NCBI GenBank assembly: GCA_963580455.1
Contig: OY756969.1
Coordinates: 15,410,760 to 15,474,759 of the forward strand
Length of the DNA stretch: 64,000 nt
DNA from: Euonymus europaeus
Taxonomy: Eukaryota; Streptophyta; Magnoliopsida; Celastrales; Celastraceae
Direction of reading: 5' to 3'
Below, piece after piece: positions 46,600-56,964 of this stretch. Position numbers and translations under genes: made by a program. Within the stretch, counting starts at the first letter, position 1. Every line of letters begins with the position of its first letter. A model generated the notes under the pieces. It searched no databases. It was not told the origin of the DNA and saw only the letters and a list, made by a program, of their open reading frames with translations.

Positions 46600-48190
46600 C
46601 TCTCATTATTTCTACTTTTGCTATTTTGCCCATCTGCTCCTTAGCCTTGGAGAGATATATGATCATGTTAGAACCCTTCGCCACATATTCGTCTTTCACT
46701 TGCTCGGTCACGAGCTGCGAGTCACTGTTAATGATCAGGTATTTTACTCAAGTTCTATTGCTAGTTTAAGACCTATAATGAGGGTTTCATATTCTACCTT
46801 GTTGTTTGAGGATTTAAACTGGAACCAAAGAGCGTGTTCAGTACGTATGCCTCCTGATCCAAGAAGTAGGATTTCTACCCCACTTCCTTCTTGATTTGAG
46901 GATCCATCAACAAATAGCTCCCATGGTTTCTTATCTTCATCCTTGAGTGGAGGCTCACACTCAGTGATAAAATCTGCAAGCGCCTGGGCTTTGATGGCTT
47001 TCCGGGGTTCGAAGTGGATGTCGACCTTTCTAAGCTCCATCCACCATTTTATTAGTCTACCAGAAGTGTCCGACTTCTTTAGTATGTCTTTCAATGGTTC
47101 GTCGATAAGAACCATGACAATGTGGGCTTGAAAATACGCTATTAACTTCCTTGCAGCAGTTACCAAAGCTAAGGGGAACTTCTCTGCTCGACTATATATG
47201 ATTTATACTCCTACCAAGACCTTGCTGGTGTAATAGACTGGCTTTTGAATCTTCTATTCTTCCCGTACTAATACAACACTTATAGTATGGTCAGTGGTGG
47301 CGAGGTATAGAAATAATAGCTCCCCGTTGATGGGAGAGGTAAGCAGCGGTGGTTGACTGAGGTAAGATTTCAATTCTTCAAATGATATCTTACATTCATC
47401 ACTTAATTGAAAAACGTCAATTTTCTTAAGAGCATTGAAAAAGTGCCTGCACCAGTCTCCTGAACGGGCAAGGAAGCGACTAAGAGCTGCTATTCGGCCA
47501 GTCAGCTGTTGAACTTCCTTCTTGTTCATTGGATCTTGCATGTTGATTATAGCCTCAACTTTTTCAGGATTTACCTGGATTCCTCGTTTAGATATGAGAA
47601 AATCAAGGAATTTTTCCGAAGAGACTCCAAAAGCACACTTTTCGAGATTTAACTTCATTCCATATTTTTTTAGAATTTCGAAAACACTTTTTAAGTCAAA
47701 TGTATGATCCTTTTCTTCTTTACTCTTTACCACTATGTCGTCCACATATGCTTCTACAGTGTTTCCTAGCAGCAGTACAAATATTTTATTGACTAACCAC
47801 TGATAGGTGGCCCAAACATTTTTCAGCCCAAAAAGCATCACTTGGTAGCAATATGTACCTTCAGAAGTGATGAATGAAGTATGCTCTTCATCACCTTTGT
47901 TCATTTGAATTGGTGGTATCTTGAGTATGCTTCGAGAAAACTGAGGAGGCCTTTTCCTGAGGTAGCGTCCACCAATTGATCAATCTTGGGAAGGGGTAAC
48001 GATCCTTGGGGCAAGCTTGGTTTAGGTCGGTGAAATCTACACACATGCGCCACTTGCCATTGGGTTTCGCCATCATCACTACGTTAGCAAGCCACTCTGG
48101 GTATTGTACGTCACGTATGAATCTGGCATCGAGAACTTTACCCACCTCGGTTCTAATGGCTTCTTGCCTGTCTAAGGCAAAGTTTCTCTT
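46600..48190 (-). pseudogene. pol: Tat-B reverse transcriptase and dual RNase H
   Basis: 48145-47891 carries YPEWLANVVMMAKPNGKWRM and CVDFTDLNQACPKD. After a shift, 47904-47254 carries GTYCYQVMLFGLKN, VEAYVDDIVVKSKE (intact YVDD), GFGVSSEKF-like thumb text and RNase H up to LYLATTDHTISVVLV. 47166-46744 has RKLIAYFQAHIVMVL and then the extra RNase H (FVDGSSNQEGSG, NNKVEYETLIIGL); after one stop INSDSQLVTEQV and QQADVLVRLA follow to ~46560. All four acidic residues of the second RNase H are recognisable. Confidence 0.85.
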
Positions 48191-48486
48191 CTTTTACTTT
48201 ATAGGTTGGCTACAAGGTTTTATACTAAGGTGATGTGTGATGACATCCACACGTATGGCCGGCATCTCATCTAGATTCCATGCAAATGTGTCAATATTCT
48301 GAAAAGGCAAACGTGTTATGTTTGCACTCAGGTATCTAGTTAGCTCGGATCCATGGTAGAGTTTTATTTTATGTGCCCTGTTTAACTATGATGGGAATGA
48401 GCTTTTTCGACAACTGTGGGCTTTTGAATAATGGTATCTCAGACATCCAATAGTTCCAGAGTTGAAACTGGCTTCTTCTTATCCTT

Positions 48487-49010
48487 TCATTCAGTGTGGT
48501 ACATTTGGCGGGCAAGTTTTTGGTCACCTCTCACCTCGCCAATCCCCTTGCGAGTAGCGAGCTTCATTTTGAGATGGTATGTGGAAACAACAGCCCAAGC
48601 TTGATAAAGCAATAGTCGACCAATGAGGGCATTATATGGGGTTTTAACATCTACGACCAAAAACTCCACCATTAAAAATTTTGTTCTCAGATGTGTCCCT
48701 AAGGTTATGGGTCGAGTAACCATTCCAGTGGGAATGACTTGTTCTTTCGTAAAATCGTATAGTGGGGACAAGAACTTCTTCAAAATTTTATCAGAAGATT
48801 TATCTGCTTATACGCGTGATAGAAGAGGACATCTGCAGCGCTCTCGTTATCAACAACAATTTTCTTCACTGTATAATTGGCTATGATAGCATTGATGACG
48901 AGAGTGTCATCATAAGGTTGATGAAGTCCATCCCCATATTTGTTTGAGAACACAATCTTCTCATCGTCGGTTTGCATCCTCATCCTTTGGTAAAACACTT
49001 GATGAACTGC
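48487..49010 (-). pseudogene. pol: Tat-B protease
   Basis: NAIIANYTVKKIVVDNESAA places the catalytic Asp in DNESAADVLF (family DNGSSADILF), with Glu replacing the Gly. After a stop, PLYDFTKEQVIPTGMVTRPI, TLGTHLRTKFLMVEFLVVD and YNALIGRLLLYQ complete the fold. Upstream of it a K/D-rich linker. Confidence 0.8.
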
Positions 49011-49499
49011 TCTAGCATATGCTTATCTTCAAGAAGATGTTTCTCCTTCAGATGCAAGTCCACCAACTATCATTCTAATGGTTCCAGCAGTTCCTCGGTT
49101 TCTACCCCAAGGAAAGTTATCTCGTCGCCTTCTCTATCGTCTATCATCAACTTTATATTCACGTTGGTCATCTCTTATATCCTTTTTGTCATCTCGTCCC
49201 CTTTTCTCTCCTACTGTGTTAGTAAAATTCTTGAAATAGCCCCTTTAGATGAGATTCTCTATCTCGTCCTTCAGCTGACGACATTCATCAGTGTCATGGC
49301 CTGGCCCTCGATGAAACTTGTAGTACTTGTCACTCTCTTTTCTTCTGGGAGTGAGCTTCAACTTTGGAGGCCAAATAACAACATCTCGGTCTTTTATTTC
49401 ATTTAAAACCTTCATTAGGGAGGTGTTGAAAGGAGTGTAATATTCGTACCGTATTGGCTTTGATCAGTTATCTTGGTGAGAAGAGGATTTACCACCTTC

Positions 49500-50480
49500 A
49501 TTATGCTTCTTATCCCCTATCAATCGGTTAGTGCTATTCCTCTTCCTTGAGGGGGATCTGTCAGGGACTTGTCAATGGCATGTGGTGCTGCCATCATCTC
49601 GTCAACAATTATGTATTTCAGCGTTGTATGCCGAACTCCTGTAGTAAAGGCGGTGATGGCAAGGATTGGTTGGAGGTCAGGGATCTCCAAACAGTCACTG
49701 TTAAACCTAGTGACAAATTCTCGAAGACTTTCGTTAGGCTTCTGGCTAATAGTGACAAGTGTGGCGTCGATCTTCTTCACAAGCTGAGAACTTGCAAAGT
49801 GTGCCATGAACCTATTAATGAGGTCATCAAAACTGTGTATGCTTCTATGAGAGAGAGCTTTAAACCATCTCCTTTCCACTCCCACTAAACAAACAGGGAA
49901 ACTTTTGCAACATGCCTCGGGGGAGGCTTATTGAAACTCCATCATAGTTTGGAAGCCTATGACGTGATCTAAAGGATCTCCTTTGCCCCTGTACTTTTTG
50001 ACGTTAGCCACCTTGAAGTTCTTCGATATTCGAGCACTTTGTATCTATGGCGCCAGAGGAATAAGATTCCTATCCCAATCCATGGTGTCAAGGAGTGGGC
50101 GCTCTTGCATGGCAGTGATTTTCTGATCAACCACGTCCTTAGTGAACTTACTATCCCCTCATGTACGAGTAGGATGAGTTCGTTGGCTGGTACCAATCAA
50201 AGACCTTTCTCGGTGGTGATTATCGGATTCTCCAGTCTGAGAATTTCGCTCTTTAGATTCCTGAGGAGTACACTCTCGAGGTGGTGGTGCAATATTTTGC
50301 CCATGAATCCAATCCATCCTCTGAACAAGCTTGGTCATTTTTCTCATAAGCTGGGCGAGTTGATCCTGAAGCTGCTGCTGGCCTAGTTGGTCGGTCCGAG
50401 CATTCCCTCCAACGGCAGTAGGCTCAGCGTGTTGTTCGCCTCTATTGCTCCTAGTTCGAACTATGATTTGTTGTTAGAGG
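49500..50480 (-). pseudogene. gag: Tat-B gag
   Basis: Starts near the PBS with R/S/Q-rich text (PPPRECTPQESKERNSQTGE). It contains RISKNFKVANVKKYRGKGDP, one stop before ASPEACCKSFPVCLVGVERR, and the core WFKALSHRSIHSFDDLINRF, KPNESLREFVTRFNSDCLEI. The sequence 49260-49500 (minus) keeps pieces of the HDHG-type gag tail. Same gag type as Tat-1. Confidence 0.75.
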
Positions 50481-50494
50481 AAACCAACATTTCC

Positions 50495-50785
50495 CACAGA
50501 CGATCTGATGATGTACAAAACCAGTCGTGTTTTGACATGTATTAGCTCGTTCAAACTAGGTCTTCTCAACAAAGTTCTTCTTCTTCGGTAGCCAATGGTC
50601 CTGCTGAGATGAGAACACATTAGTTAGGAGCCAGGTCAGAGATTGTTGTTCTTTAGCGTTGGCACTCCAACGCTTGAGTCAGATGAGAAATAATATGATT
50701 TTTAGAACACGTAGATCGGTACTCTAAAAGTTATGTGTGTAAAAAATATTAAAATACCAGGGAGTGAAAGCCTGGTAGTGATAAC
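50495..50785 (-). repeat. Tat-B 5' LTR piece and PBS-like site
   Basis: Read on the minus strand, CTGACTCAAGCGTTGGAGTGCC at 50690-50660 matches the conserved LTR block seen at 29920 and 53925. It is followed towards gag by TCGTCTGTGGGAAATG, a degraded PBS. The LTR is cut on its far side, where a Helitron scrap begins. Confidence 0.6.
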
Positions 50786-50789
50786 CATG

Positions 50790-51004
50790 AATTTAATCTT
50801 GGCTTGCCAATATACACATGTCAATATTGTGGGGCGATCTTATTGTACGAAGAACGATTAAAAAACCTTGGTTCTCAAACACCAGTATATTGCCTATGAT
50901 TTGGGAAGGGCCGAATTAAACTTCCAGAATTGCGTGATCTTTTGAAAGACCTATTTTCATACAATGGAGGAACAATATTGAAGAAGTTTAGGGAAAATAT
51001 ATGA
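50790..51004 (+). pseudogene. Helitron N-terminal zinc-finger fragment
   Basis: Translation gives NLGLPIYTCQYCGAILLYEE, then one stop within CL-FGKGRIKLPELRDLL and KKFRENI. The pattern DxGxPxYxCxxCGAxxWYEER followed by GKIxLPxL is typical of the N-terminal part of plant Helitron Rep-helicase proteins. Rep and helicase are absent. The fragment sits between an LTR scrap of Tat-B and another LTR scrap. Confidence 0.68.
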
Positions 51005-51520
51005 ACCTAAAAATCCACATTCGTTGCCTGCTTGAATCTCCTCCGTTTAATTCGAAACAGGCTTCATTGAACTCGCCTCACCATTATCTGTCTTTCGACA
51101 TCAGACTTGTCTCAATCCGTTGTGGAATTGCCGTACTGCCTCTCGATCGCCGTCGTTCCCCAAATTTCTAGATTAGGGTTCTTGATTTCCGTGCCAATAT
51201 CTTTTTATTTTATTTTATGTTATTTGGTTTTCCAGCCCCTTTTACCTTTATGCCCCCGCTTTCTAGTTTAATTACAAGTACCAACCACCATTATTTACCA
51301 ACTTGCCATTACGAATATCTTCATTTGTATTATCCCATTTCTCACTTCTAAAATTCACAGTAATACCATCTTACCTCCGATTTAAATAATTCTTTCGCTC
51401 ATAAATTTTATTTCTCATATAGAATTTATGAAACATATTTTGATTTTATCTAATTCCATTTCACTTATTCACCTTCAATCTAACCAATCCTGTTATTTAA
51501 CATGCCTAAAGACTTGGAGT
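51005..51520 (-). repeat. LTR fragment related to the 61773-63850 solo LTR
   Basis: GCCGTCGTTCCCC...TTAGGGTTCTTGATTTCCGTG and TTATTTCTCATATAGAATT have counterparts at 63440-63510 and 63714-63735 in the same order. No ends are preserved. Confidence 0.5.
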
Positions 51521-52029
51521 ATTACACACAGTGTGCAAAATTTGTTTGAGCATCTAGTTCCTTAAAGTAAGCCTCCATTTAAAACCCTGCAAAACAAAAA
51601 GAGAATTAGTTTGAAAATAGAACCTTACCATGCCACCCTGAATTTTATATGGTTCACACAAGTCCCCTCAAACACTTGTGTTTCCCTTTTACTAACATCA
51701 TTTGTCCCACACACTCTCACTCATGTTTGACTCTCGTCCCCATAAGAATAGAACTAGAAATAATTCAGAAAAAGAGGTAGGCATATAGATCCATATTTGA
51801 AAGGAACTCAGACTGTATGAACCGTTAACCTCCAAAGATGTCAAATTCAGCCATCCTATAGCAGCAACTAGTGTCCCACCAAAATGCTGAGCAACAGCAC
51901 AACTCAAATCGGTACGATCAACAAACAAAGCATAATAATAAAACCAAATCATCCAGTCAATCCAAAGATCCATCCACAAAGCCGGCCATAAGCTATGAAA
52001 GCCAATAAGATCACTGACCCATGAGTTTA
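51521..52029. other. Unassigned sequence
   Basis: Contains an open minus-strand frame (51698-52051) that is W- and F-rich without a recognisable motif. It lies downstream of the LINE fragment and may be its 3' part. Confidence 0.35.
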
Positions 52030-52744
52030 TGAATCCATTCTGAAGCAACATTGAAGTAAAGAATAGAACAAAATATTATATGAAATTTATGCACCATAAC
52101 CTCAATATCTTGGGAGGCTTTCTTAAAGGCCCTCTTGTTCTACTCTTGCCAAATAAGATAGACCATAATACTTAGAGAAGCCTTTTTCATTCTTGTGGTA
52201 ACACCTTTTGTATTACCATGCAACCCTCTGAAAGCACTACAAAGCATTTTATGAGCACTTTTGGACTTTGATCCATGCCCTTACTTTCTTCCAAAATGAA
52301 TCAACCCAAGGGCACATAAAGAACAAATCCTACGAGTTTCCTCTTCCCTCTAGCAAAAACTACAATAGGTATTAATCAAAATGAACCGTAGCCTATCCTT
52401 AGTTTTTAGCGGCCCCTGACTGCCAATCACAAAATGAAAGAGAACTTAGGTAGAGACCAAGCTTCCCAAACTACTCTCTTCAAGGCCACCTTATCTCTTT
52501 TAATCCTGAAAAATTCATAGGCATTTCGAGATAGAGAAAAGGTACCATGCCACTCTTGGATCTGAAGAAAACCTTGGCCACACCTCCAAAACATTGAAGC
52601 ATATATCCTTAAGATAAATAATGTATTTCCACAGTGGTAAAGTTGATTTATGTGCAGTAGCTGCCCAGATGGATTGATCAAGAAAAAACTATTGATGAAA
52701 CCATTGAATCCATAAAGAATCAATTTTTGAAATTGTAGACCCAA
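52030..52744 (-). pseudogene. LINE-type zf-RVT fragment
   Basis: Minus-strand text RIKRDKVALKRVVWEAW, LPKFSFIL, a stop where Trp is expected, LAVRGR, then pieces CSFC, EEETRR and FFMCPWVDSFWKK and further HGNTKGVTTRMKK, LIWQE and NKRAFKKASQDI. This is the reverse-transcriptase zinc-binding domain that ends plant LINE ORF2 proteins. Several stops and shifts. The RT domain itself is not present here. Confidence 0.68.
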
Positions 52745-53167
52745 AAATCTACAACCAATGAAAAGTCGATTGAGGCCTTCGACAACCTGCGAATATACAC
52801 TAGGTCGAATGAATGAGTGATGATCACCGGGGTGGTCTCATACGATCGATTCCAATGATGGAGGGGGAATTTATAGTGAGAGAAGTGAATAGATTTTTAT
52901 AGAGAGAAGTGGAACCAGGAGAATGACTAGAGAGATTCAAGAGGCTTGGACTACACATATTTATAGTATTATAGCTCACATGTTTGGCACATGAGTTGCT
53001 CACGCTGTCAATAATTAAACTTGTATTGGGCCGTTAGGCTCTTGTCAAACACAATTAAGTCTTATTTTGTATTAAAGCCCAACCTTTGGGCTTTACAAGG
53101 CCTGACGGGCTCTAATTGTCCATGTATGTCATATGGAGCTAAATGGAGCCAACATGCTTTAATTGTC
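52745..53167. other. Unassigned sequence before the tandem array
   Basis: No gene. Contains an imperfect inverted repeat AAAGCCCAACCTTTGGGCTTTA near 53074-53095 and grades into diverged units of the tandem array. Confidence 0.4.
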
Positions 53168-53425
53168 TTACGGATTCATAAGTCTGACGGGCTCACAAGC
53201 CTTACATGGACCGATAGGCCTTAATCGTCGTACGGACTCACAAGTCTGACGAGGACTTACAAGCCTTAGATGGACCTACAAGTCTTTAGCTCGTACGGGC
53301 TCATAAGCCTGACCGGGGCTCACAAGCCTTAGATGGGCCAACAGGCCTTTAGGTCGTACGGCCTCACAAGCATGACCGGGGCTTACAAGCCTTAGATTGG
53401 CCAACAGGCCTTTAGGTCATACGGA
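53168..53425 (+). repeat. 63-bp tandem array
   Basis: TACGG followed by a ...CACAAGCCTGACCGGGGCTTACAAG-type unit recurs with exact 63-bp spacing at 53168, 53231, 53294, 53357 and 53420. Units differ by several substitutions. Diverged half units lie on both sides (from ~53100 and at 53445-53515). It may be the upstream part of the adjoining Tat LTR. Confidence 0.88.
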
Positions 53426-53452
53426 AAATGCGTGTCCCGTACGACCTAAAGG
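53409..53452. repeat. 16-bp inverted repeat at the end of the array
   Basis: CCTTTAGGTCATACGG at 53409-53424 pairs with CCGTACGACCTAAAGG at 53437-53452 with one mismatch and a 12-nt loop. It marks an orientation switch of an array segment. Confidence 0.8.
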
Positions 53453-53517
53453 ACTCATAAGTCTGACGGGCTCACAAGCCTGACCGGGGCTTGAAAGCCT
53501 TAGATTGGCCAATAGGC

Positions 53518-53570
53518 CATAAACACTAGCAAGCATTGGTAAACACTACCAATGCTTGCTAGTGTTTATG
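53518..53570. repeat. Perfect 23-bp inverted repeat, 7-nt loop
   Basis: Arms 53518-53540 and 53548-53570 are exact reverse complements (core ACTAGCAAGCATTGGT). The loop itself repeats the arm start (AAACACT). It lies ~15 bp before the apparent start of the plus-oriented Tat LTR. Confidence 0.88.
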
Positions 53571-53585
53571 TCGAACGGAAAATGT

Positions 53586-54235
53586 GTGTCCCAAGGATTT
53601 CTATCAGAGGAGTAATTATGCCATGCCATTAATGGGGAGATGACAGCCCAGACATTTTGATCAACGGTCCATATTTGCACGGCTTATTGGCCATATGTTT
53701 CTGGCCGTTGATCTGAGGACGGTCTACTGACCTGGACCTACCAAGGTGAAAAGTATTTAAGTGCAACCCCCAACAATAATTAAGGGACCCTGGTTAATAA
53801 TGGCTCTAAATCCTATATAAAACTCTCAAAGTCAGGTATTATCTTCCTAATCACAATTTGAAATTTGGCTAAGAGAGAGTTCTAGTCCAAGGTGCTTGCC
53901 TAATTTTGGAATACGAGCTGACTTGAGCGTCAGAGCGCCAACGCCAGAGGACTACCTCTGGTGCAGCCTTTAGCTCATCTTTGTTCATTGTGCTCAGTTG
54001 CAGGACTGTCTGGCTGGTCGGTTCTTTGGAAGGGCCTACATGTTTAGAAATCTTGCCTGGCTGGTAAGCTGCCTGACTGCCTAGCTGGTAAGCTGCCTGG
54101 CTGCCTAGCTGGTAAGCTGACAGACCACTAGGCTGGTCAACCAGGACTGCCTTGCCTGGCTGGTCGGCTTCTTGGAAGGATCTTCACCCTGGTATCTGTG
54201 CATGACTGCAGGTCTGACCAACTGATCGTCTTCTC
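53586..54235 (+). repeat. Plus-oriented Tat LTR
   Basis: Starts near TGTGTGTCCCAAGG, has a TATA box TATATAAA at 53814-53821, and matches Tat-1 LTR 29806-30050 on the same strand (GCGCCAACGCYAGAGGAC). A 24-bp CTGGTAAGCTGCCTG repeat lies at 54061-54132. It stops at CTGATCGTCTTCT without reaching a PBS and joins the Tat-A antisense ORF. Because Tat-A pol is on the minus strand, this LTR cannot be its normally placed 3' LTR. Confidence 0.7.
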
Positions 54236-55336
54236 GATAACAAAAGAGGAAGAAAACAAACAAGGGCAAGGAGACCAAGAGGCCTCGTGTGGGCCCCACG
54301 GGGAGACCAGGGCTTCTAAAATAGCCCTTACTGGAGCCACTACCTCGGTCACTACCGTGACTCGGAGCGCCCTGTCTCCTCGGCTGGGTACTCCTCAGCT
54401 TGGGGTTCCTCAAATCCCTCGCCAGGTAAATGATCCTCCTTTGGGACCAATTATCGATGAGGAATTTGCTCGGCATGCTCCCCAATGGAATGTCAGTGAG
54501 ACTGACAGGGTGGTCAATCCAAAAGTGGCTATCAAAATGCTGAAGCATTTGCCTACCCCTGCAGACTATGACAGGGTGTCTAGTCTGACTGACATGAAAC
54601 ATCTAACACAGATAAACTCCTTCTTCATGCAGGTATGAGTTTTTGCTCCTGAGCTCTGTATCTTTACTTCTTTGGTTAAAATATTTTTACTTACTCATTT
54701 TTCCTTTCTTTCCAAACTTATGTGCACCTTTCTGCCATTCCCTCCAGCATTGCTTGGTTTGCTTACGAGAAGACAGTTCAGTTGGAGAGAGCTAATACTG
54801 CTGAGGAGAGGGCTACCAAGGCTAAGAACGAGCTCAATTCGTTGAAGGCCGAGATGGAATAGATGCAGCAGTCTCACTCTGCTCAGATGGAGAAGGCTTC
54901 TCGAAAACGAAGAGAGCTAAAGGAGAGGACCGTCTCCATAGAGCGCAAACTGAAGAATGCTGAGGAGACGTATCAGCGACTCCCCGGTGATGCCAAGCAG
55001 TAAACTATCCAGAAGTTCAAGGACCCTGAGAAGTTCAAGGCTGCCTTGAGGGAGGAAGGCTTTTATGGCTTCCGTGGAGGGGTCAAGGAGTCCAGGAAGC
55101 TGCTTGTCAAGCCTGGCCTAGACTCTTCCATCTTGACTCCTCTGTGCCCTTCTCTCATGGGGAGGGATCAGCTTGAGGAGTCTAAGGAGGAGATCCTTGA
55201 GGCCTTTAGGAAGGCTGAGCAGAGAAAGAAGAGGGGGCTTGCCGAGATGGATTTTTCTGAGGAGGAAGCATCTGATGAGGAGGTGGAGGTAGTGGAAGAG
55301 GAGATCTTGGAGGCTGACCTGGATGGAAAAAACTAA
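54236..55336 (+). CDS. Antisense ORF of Tat-A: coiled-coil protein
   Basis: Opposite strand to Tat-A pol. Exon-like block 1 (54236-54633) is basic (KEEENKQGQGDQEAS), then ALTGATTSVTTVTRSA, DEEFARHAPQWNVSETD and LKHLPTPADYDRVSSLTDM, ending INSFFMQ before GTATGAG. After an intron of ~115 bp with the acceptor CCCTCCAG, block 2 (54751-55336) reads IAWFAYEKTVQLERANTAEE, a long charged coiled coil to ~55000, then EGFYGFRGGVKESRKLLVKP and an acidic tail DFSEEEASDEEVEVVEEE. Stops at 54858 (EME-stop) and ~55001 interrupt it. The N-terminal Transposase_28-like domain seen in Tat-1 is cut off at 54235. Similarity to the Tat-1 copy is at protein level with matching splice borders. Confidence 0.72.
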
Positions 55337-55945
55337 GTTCCTTTTCCCCATTGCTGATACAACCGAGAAGGCTCCTTCAGTTTTGCCAGCAAATGTGCTT
55401 TTTGCCGTGGAGTCTGGCTCTGGCATCCCTCCTACAGATGTTTAAATTATTTTTTGTATGGGCTTTGTCCTTTTTGTTTTTCTCCTTGCTTGTAATGAAC
55501 TCTTTTTTTTATCATTAATGAAATATGCCTTTTTGTTACTCGGCAATTCAGACTCATTCATGTATATTCACCTGGTCGGTAGACCGACCATCCAGTTTAT
55601 GTTTTAAGACTTTCATGAGTCTTAAAAAGAAATTAAATAGCTTTCTTCAACTGAGGTACCATCCCGGTCGGTAGTTCGACTGGGGTTCTGGGACCCATTA
55701 TATTGAGGACTCAAGTATTCATAGTTGCCTAGATACCATCCTGGTCAGTAGGGCGACCAGGCTTATAGTATCTTCATTTCCTCTTTTTGGGAAAATTTGC
55801 TTTAAGTCTTGACATCTTGTGATGCTGGTCGGTAAGGGATTTATACTTAGCCAATTTTTTGGCCAAGTTTGCATGTTGTCCGTGTCAAGTCTTCTCATGC
55901 ATGTAGATGCTTTATTTTGGGAAAGAGACCTTAGCTTTTATTCAT
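55337..55945 (-). other. Tat-A spacer with GGTCGGTAG-type repeats
   Basis: Three or four diverged units with CCTGGTCGGTAGACCGACC, ATCCCGGTCGGTAGTTCGAC and ATCCTGGTCAGTAGGGCGAC, spaced roughly 85-100 bp. Related to the repeats at 39990-40325 but inverted with the element. Confidence 0.6.
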
Positions 55946-56964
55946 TCACACATTCCAGGGTCTCATATCCCCGGGCCTCGTTGGGTCTTCGATCTTGTAT
56001 GTGCCATCCTTCAAAATCTTCACTACTAGGTAGGGCCCTTCCCAGGTTTCAACCAACTTACCTGGGTGTTTTCTTGTAGCAGCTACCTTTCTCAATACAA
56101 GGTCTCCTACAGAGAACTTTCTCTTCCTCACTCGTCTATTGTAGTATTGGGCTGTTCTCTGTTTGTACGTAGCAGTCTGGATCCTGGCATTTTCCCTTGT
56201 CTCTTCTAGGAGATCAAGGTTATTGAGCAGTAGCTCATCATTCATTGATTCTTCAAAATTGGCGATCCTCAATAAAGGGAACCCAATCTCGACCGGGATA
56301 ACTGCCTCGGTTCAAATGAGAGGGAGAATGGAGTTTCACCTGTCGATGTCCGGGGTGTAGTACGGTATGACCACAGCATACTAGGTAACTCTTCAACCCA
56401 TCTCCCTTTTGCTCTATCCAGCCTTGTTTCCAAACCCTCCAGGATGGTCCGGTTTGTAACCTCTGCCTGACCATTAGCCTGAGGATATGCCACAGAAGTA
56501 ATCCTTAGGTCGATGCTAAGGTCTTCACAGAACTTGTGCATTTTTTTACTAACAAACTGTCTTTCATTGTCTAACACTAGGGCCTGTGGCAAGCCATACC
56601 TAAAGACAATAGTTCTCCATATAAAGTCCATCACTTTCAGTTCTGAGATTGACACCAATGGCTCTACTTCTATCCATTTAGTGAAGTAATCAACAGCCAC
56701 AATAAGGTTTCTCCTCTGTCCGGCTATTTGGACGAATGGTCCAAGGAGATCCATGCCCCATTGTGCAAATGGGCAGGGGTTTTGCATGGGAATAATGTCA
56801 GAGGAAGGTACTCGTGGCACGTTCGAGTGTCTTTGACACTTATCACACTTTTGCACGAATTTCTTGGCATCCTTCATCATACTAGGCCAATAGTACCCGC
56901 ATCTTAGCACCTTATGACTTAAGGTCCTGGCACCTATGTGGCTTCCACATATCCCTTCATGCAC
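55946..56964 (-). pseudogene. pol: Tat-A integrase
   Basis: A 231-residue frame from 56964: zinc finger (HEGICGSH ... CDKC), then the catalytic triad Asp72 (MDLLGPF), Asp132 (LVLDNERQF) and Glu168 (NGQAEVTNR), spaced D-x59-D-x35-E as in functional Ty3/retroviral integrases. A frameshift near 56290 separates it from the C-terminal part (56272-55946): ENARIQTATYKQRTAQYYNR and VGDLVLRKVAATRKHPGKLV, ending GDMRPWNV. Apart from the shift it is well preserved. Confidence 0.88.

Larger units (their letters stand above)
43232..50785 (-). mobile_element. Tat-lineage Gypsy element (Tat-B), decayed
   Basis: From right to left on the minus strand: LTR piece (50520-50785), PBS-like CTGTGGGAAATG, gag, protease, RT, RNase H, second RNase H, integrase, spacer, then an ORF on the plus strand. 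No 3' LTR was found at the left edge. Many stops and shifts; older than Tat-A to judge by its damage. Confidence 0.75.

Noticed and set aside
51698..52051. Minus-strand ORF of 117 codons, W/F-rich
   Set aside because: No motif recognised and it adjoins a decayed LINE fragment; I could not support it as a gene.
53168..53425. CRISPR-like regular spacing
   Set aside because: The 63-bp units are contiguous tandem repeats with drift over their whole length, with no constant repeat and variable spacer, in plant DNA.
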